NCBI GenBank assembly: GCA_035555315.1
Contig: DATMGU010000020.1
Coordinates: 1-10,090, forward strand
Length of the DNA stretch: 10,090 bases
From: DATMGU01 sp035555315
Lineage (GTDB): Bacteria > Pseudomonadota > Alphaproteobacteria > ATCC43930 > CGMCC-115725
Reading direction: 5' to 3'
This document shows, piece after piece, positions 7,120 through 10,090 of this stretch; position 1 is the stretch's first letter, and every line of letters begins with the position of its first letter. The notes below the pieces were generated by a model. The model saw nothing but the letters and a program-made list of their open reading frames with translations. It was not told the DNA's origin and did no database searches. A program made the position numbers and the translations under genes.

Positions 7120-7587
7120 ATGGCCGGAACTATCGAGGCCCGCCTTAAATCGCTGTCGATCGAACTGCCCCAAGCCGGGGCGCCCGCCGCGAATTACGTG
7201 CCGTTCCGGCGCAGCGGCAATTTGATCTTCATCGCCGGCCAGGTCTGCCAGTGGAACGGCGAGCGCCGTTATCTCGGCCGTGTCGGCGGCGATATCTCCA
7301 TTGAGGACGGCGTCGCCGCGGCGCGGCTGTGCGGCCTCAACCTGATCGCCCATGTGAAGAACGCCTGCGGCGGCGATCTCGATCGGGTGGTGCAGTGCAT
7401 CCGGCTCGGCGGCTTCGTCAATTCCGCCCCGGATTTCTTCGAACAACCCAAGATCGTCAATGGCTGCTCGGATCTGATGGTCGAGGTATTCGGCGATGCC
7501 GGTCGGCATGCCCGGACCGCGGTCGGCGCGCAACTGCCGTTCAACGTGGCGGTCGAAGTCGACGGCATCTTCGAGATCCGCGACTAA
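7120..7587 (+). CDS. RidA-family protein of the longer UK114-like subgroup
   Basis: The 155-residue product starts MAGTIEARLKSLSIELPQ at an ATG preceded by AGGGGAAGGA about 9 bases upstream. Longer in-frame openings upstream lack such a site. Its motifs are those of the larger YjgF/UK114-like subgroup: PAANYVPFRRSGNLIFIAGQ, GRVGGDISIEDGVAAARLCG, LDRVVQCIRLGGFVNSAPDF, PKIVNGCSDLMVEVFGDAGR and HARTAVGAQLPFNVAVEVDG. The catalytic Arg of RidA proper is not visible in the C-terminal strand, so imine deaminase activity cannot be assumed. It is a cytosolic protein. It lies 44 bp before a FemAB-like gene on the same strand and is probably its operon partner. It differs from the 130-residue RidA gene at 779 in length and motifs. 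Confidence 0.9.
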   Translation: MAGTIEARLKSLSIELPQAGAPAANYVPFRRSGNLIFIAGQVCQWNGERRYLGRVGGDISIEDGVAAARLCGLNLIAHVKNACGGDLDRVVQCIRLGGFVNSAPDFFEQPKIVNGCSDLMVEVFGDAGRHARTAVGAQLPFNVAVEVDGIFEIRD

Positions 7588-7631
7588 GCAGGCTTCTTTG
7601 GCTGGCATCGAGAAACGATGGTGGAGGCGAC

Positions 7632-8789
7632 ATGGATGGCGATAGGGAGCTGAGGATCGAGGTTCATCCACGGATCGCCGACCTGCCATCCGCCGCGTGG
7701 GATGCCTGCGCCGGGCCGGACAATCCGTTCGTGTCCCACGCCTTCCTCTCGGCGCTGGAGGACAGCGGTTCGGTCGCGGCGCGCACCGGTTGGCAGCCGC
7801 AGCATCTGGCGATCCGCGAGCCCGACGGCGCGCTTGCCGGGGTGGTGCCGCTTTATCTGAAAAGCCATTCCTATGGCGAATACGTGTTCGATCACGGCTG
7901 GGCCGACGCCTATGAGCGGGCGGGCGGCACCTATTATCCAAAGCTGCAATGCGCGGTGCCGTTCACCCCGGTGACCGGCTCGCGCCTGCTGGTCAGGCCG
8001 GGTGCCAGCCCGCATACCGCCGAGGCGCTGGCCTCCGGCATGGTCGAGCTGGCGCGGCAGCTCAAGGTGTCGTCGCTGCATGTGACCTTCCCGACCGAGG
8101 CGGAGTGGCGCTTGATGGGCGACCTCGGCTTTCTGCGGCGCACCGGCCAGCAATTCCATTGGGAGAATCGCGGCTACCAAAGCTTCGAGGATTTCCTGGC
8201 GGCATTGAACTCCCGCAAGCGCAAATCGATCCGCAAGGAGCGGCGCGAGGCGCTGGAGGGCGGTATCGAGATCCACACCCTCAATGGTACCGCCATCGAA
8301 CCCCAGCATTGGGACGCGTTCTACGACTTCTATCTGTCGACCAGCGACCGCAAATGGGGTTCCGCCTACCTCAACCGCGAATTCTTCAATCTCCTGGGCG
8401 AACGGCTGGCCGATAAGGTCGTGCTGGTGATGGCCGAGCAAGCCGGCCGATTGGTCGCCGGCGCCTTGAACCTGATGGGCAGCGACACGCTCTACGGCCG
8501 TAATTGGGGCTGCCACGGCGACTTCAAATTCCTGCATTTCGAGGCGTGCTATTACCGCGCCATCGATTTCGCGATCGACCGCGGCCTCGCCCGGGTCGAG
8601 GCCGGGGCGCAAGGCACCCATAAGATCCAGCGCGGCTACCTGCCCTCGCCGACCTATAGCGCGCATTGGATCCGCGACCCGGGCTTCGCCCGCGCGATCG
8701 CCGATTTTCTGGACCGCGAGCGACGCATGATCGACCGGGAGATGGACGGATTGGCCGAGATGTCGCCGTTCAAGCGCGAGGCGGAGTAG
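7632..8789 (+). CDS. FemAB-like / GNAT-fold protein (COG3146, 'peptidoglycan biosynthesis/recognition')
   Basis: The 385-residue product begins MDGDRELRIEVHPRI, with GGAGG four bases upstream of the ATG. It follows the FemAB-like family (PF04339): an N-terminal PSAAWDACAGPDNPFVSHAF with LSALEDSGSVAARTGWQPQH, VVPLYLKSHSYGEYVFDHGW, YYPKLQCAVPFTPVTGSRLL, RRTGQQFHWENRGYQSFEDF, SRKRKSIRKERREA, then YGRNWGCHGDFKFLHFEACY and GAQGTHKIQRGYLPSPTYSA. These are double GNAT-like folds; a role in cell-wall aminoacylation or acyl transfer is proposed for the family but not proven. No signal peptide is seen, so it acts in the cytosol. Length is normal. It is probably translated from the same message as the RidA-like gene before it. 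It ends convergently against the LacI gene, 40 bp away. Confidence 0.88.
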   Translation: MDGDRELRIEVHPRIADLPSAAWDACAGPDNPFVSHAFLSALEDSGSVAARTGWQPQHLAIREPDGALAGVVPLYLKSHSYGEYVFDHGWADAYERAGGTYYPKLQCAVPFTPVTGSRLLVRPGASPHTAEALASGMVELARQLKVSSLHVTFPTEAEWRLMGDLGFLRRTGQQFHWENRGYQSFEDFLAALNSRKRKSIRKERREALEGGIEIHTLNGTAIEPQHWDAFYDFYLSTSDRKWGSAYLNREFFNLLGERLADKVVLVMAEQAGRLVAGALNLMGSDTLYGRNWGCHGDFKFLHFEACYYRAIDFAIDRGLARVEAGAQGTHKIQRGYLPSPTYSAHWIRDPGFARAIADFLDRERRMIDREMDGLAEMSPFKREAE

Positions 8790-8799
8790 CCTCGATGTT

Positions 8800-8815
8800 T
8801 CCGTCGGACGACGGA
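8800..8815 (+). terminator. Possible terminator hairpin between convergent genes
   Basis: The 40-bp gap between the FemAB-like stop and the LacI stop contains TCCGTC-GGAC-GACGGA, a perfect 6-bp stem with a 4-base loop. It is followed on the plus strand by the pyrimidine-rich CGCTTCCTTCCCCCTT. There is no true T-run, so it is at best a weak intrinsic terminator. Its position, 11 bases after the plus-strand stop, fits. Confidence 0.4.
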
Positions 8816-8829
8816 CGCTTCCTTCCCCC

Positions 8830-9825
8830 TTAGCAACCGCATGAATTGCGGATGATCAGTTCCGTCTTGAGCCTGACGGTCATAGGCTCCCGATCCGGCT
8901 TCTTGATCCGTTCCAGCAGCATCTTGGCGGCGCCGCGGCCGATGTCCACGCAGGGCTGGGCGACCACCGTCAATTGCGGTTCGAAGCAATCGGCCCATTC
9001 GAAATCGTCGAAGCCTACCAGCGCCATGTCCCGGGGCACGACGAGTTTCATGCGCTTCAACCCACGCATGGCACCGATCGATGTCATATTGTTGCCTGCG
9101 ACCAGCGCCGTCGGCGGGTTGGCACCGCTCATCACGGCCTCGACGCGGTACGCGGCGGTTTCCACGTCGATCGAGCCGATCGCGATAGGGCATCCATCCG
9201 GGTCGAGGCGATGGCGACGGATCGCCTTCTGGAAGCCCTCAACGCGCTCGATCGTGGTGGCGAAGCCCGGTTGGCCCGGCAGCATGCCGATCCGCCGATG
9301 ACCATGGCCGACCAGATGGTCGACCAGGCACTCGACCGATTTGGCGTTGCGGACACCGACCTGGTCGAAGGCCTTTGACGCCAGCCGGTCCACGAGCACG
9401 GTCGGGATCTGGTTCTCGCGCAGATAAGCGAGCGCGCTCTGCTCGGTATCCGAACAGGGCGCCAGGATGATGCCGTCGACGCGCCGCTGATGCAGCGCCT
9501 GCACCACCTCCAGCTCCTTCCTTGGCGTGTCATGGGTGTCCGCCAGGAAGACGGTCATGCCGAAGCTGGCGCATTCGCTTTCCACCGCGCGGATGATGTC
9601 GTTGAAATAGGGGTTGGAAATGCCCGAGATCGCGATGCCGACGCTGTTGCTGGCGGATTTCGCGAGCGCTCGGGCCAGCGTATTGGGCGTGTAGCCCATC
9701 TGGCTGATGGCGTCGCGGACCACCCGCTCGGTCTCCGGGCTGACGAAACGTGTTCCGTTCAGCACATGCGAAACCGTCGACGTGGAGACACGGGCCACCC
9801 GTGCGACGTCAGCGATCGTAGCCAT
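8830..9825 (-). CDS. LacI-family transcriptional regulator
   Basis: The 331-residue product has the full LacI architecture. The N-terminal helix-turn-helix (residues 2-25) reads ATIADVARVARVSTSTVSHV. It is followed by NGTRFVSPETERVV and the hinge MGYTPNTLARALAKSAS (about 43-59), whose Leu would intercalate at an operator centre. The effector domain begins SVGIAISGISNPYFNDIIRA and continues with RRVDGIILAP, IPTVLVDR, GHRRIGMLPG, ALVAGNNMTSIGAMRGLK, MALVGFDDFEWADCFEP and LTVVAQP. The effector is probably a sugar or sugar derivative, unknown here. GGAGA about 9 bases upstream supports the ATG. It lies about 100 bp downstream of an ABC-transporter ATPase on the same strand and probably controls that transport locus and itself. 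Confidence 0.95.
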   Translation of the reverse strand: MATIADVARVARVSTSTVSHVLNGTRFVSPETERVVRDAISQMGYTPNTLARALAKSASNSVGIAISGISNPYFNDIIRAVESECASFGMTVFLADTHDTPRKELEVVQALHQRRVDGIILAPCSDTEQSALAYLRENQIPTVLVDRLASKAFDQVGVRNAKSVECLVDHLVGHGHRRIGMLPGQPGFATTIERVEGFQKAIRRHRLDPDGCPIAIGSIDVETAAYRVEAVMSGANPPTALVAGNNMTSIGAMRGLKRMKLVVPRDMALVGFDDFEWADCFEPQLTVVAQPCVDIGRGAAKMLLERIKKPDREPMTVRLKTELIIRNSCGC

Positions 9826-9879
9826 GAAATCCGCTTCTCCGATGAGCCGTAGCTGGCAAGTGAGTCACGCGAATGGCCC

Positions 9880-9893
9880 CACGCGAACGCGTG
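9880..9893. promoter_or_regulatory. Perfect inverted repeat upstream of the LacI-family gene (candidate operator or hairpin)
   Basis: CACGCG-AA-CGCGTG is a perfect 6-2-6 inverted repeat, 54 bp upstream of the repressor ATG and just after the ABC-ATPase stop. LacI-family operators are dyads of this size. However, they usually centre on a CG step, and this one centres on AA. It could instead be a hairpin at the end of the transporter message; no T-run follows on either strand. Confidence 0.3.
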
Positions 9894-9926
9894 CCGAAAC
9901 TCGGCGGCATGGTCGAGAAGACACCG

Positions 9927-10090
9927 TCACCCCGCGATCGCCAGATTGGCCTCGGTCCGCGGATGGAAGAAGTGCGCGCGGTCCATGTCGATACTGAAGG
10001 TCCGTCGCTCGCCTTCGCCCACCCGCGCCTCCGCGTCGGCTCGCGCGATCACGCGGTGGGAGCCGGCGACGAGGTCCAGCAGCATTTCAT
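9927..10090 (-). CDS. C-terminal end of a sugar ABC transporter ATP-binding protein (MalK/UgpC type), 5' part beyond window
   Basis: The last 54 codons are visible, ending in TGA at 9927-9929. They encode EMLLDLVAGSHRVIARADAE, then EARVGEGERRTFSIDMDRAH and FFHPRTEANLAIAG. This is the end of the C-terminal TOBE/regulatory domain of MalK/UgpC/MsmX-type ATPases, in which a substrate-lobe strand is followed by a D-x-x-x-x-HxF-x-P-x-T motif. The ATPase drives import of sugars or polyols with two membrane subunits and a binding protein, not in view. The ATP-binding motifs lie outside the window. The LacI-family gene follows on the same strand, as expected for a carbohydrate-uptake operon. Confidence 0.85.
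   Translation of the reverse strand, partial: EMLLDLVAGSHRVIARADAEARVGEGERRTFSIDMDRAHFFHPRTEANLAIAG

Overview
The window is GC-rich (mostly above 60% by eye) and reads as chromosomal DNA from an alphaproteobacterium. The strongest clue is a direct repeat GTTC-N7-GTTC, the alphaproteobacterial form of the LexA box, in front of the first gene. The gene content fits: LacI plus a sugar ABC transporter, a RidA / FemAB-like pair, and RidA paralogues. A Rhodospirillales-type host is a guess; the sequence does not settle the genus.

Layout. Position 1-526 (minus) is the N-terminal part of an unrecognised helical protein under a probable SOS operator. A RidA-family gene follows at 779-1171 (minus). 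From about 1195 to 2318 lies an AT-richer patch. It holds an orphan lipoprotein gene (1305-1922, minus), one copy of a roughly 155-bp repeat, and a decayed piece of an IS481-type transposase. From 2319 to 6988 there are three minus-strand genes for exported proteins: a two-domain protein with a glycoside-hydrolase-like barrel and a formylglycine-generating-enzyme (FGE)-like domain lacking both catalytic cysteines; an alkaline-phosphatase-superfamily phosphodiesterase whose first metal-ligand Asp is Ala; and a small periplasmic protein. The second repeat copy lies between the first two of these. On the plus strand, 7120-8789 holds a second, different RidA-family gene and a FemAB-like/GNAT gene, probably one operon. 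The right end is minus strand: a LacI-family repressor (8830-9825) downstream of the C-terminal end of a MalK/UgpC-type ABC ATPase (9927 to the edge).

How the genes fit together. The LacI/ABC end looks like the tail of a carbohydrate-uptake locus with its own repressor. The exported block suggests a cell-envelope or periplasmic function, but no substrate can be read from it. The most unusual structure is the diverged, gap-free direct repeat (copies near 1964-2120 and 4604-4760). It ends about 40 bp upstream of the start codons of two unrelated exported-protein genes. One copy interrupts the transposase remnant and the other abuts the phosphodiesterase stop codon. This looks like a small mobile or regulatory element that I cannot assign to a known family.
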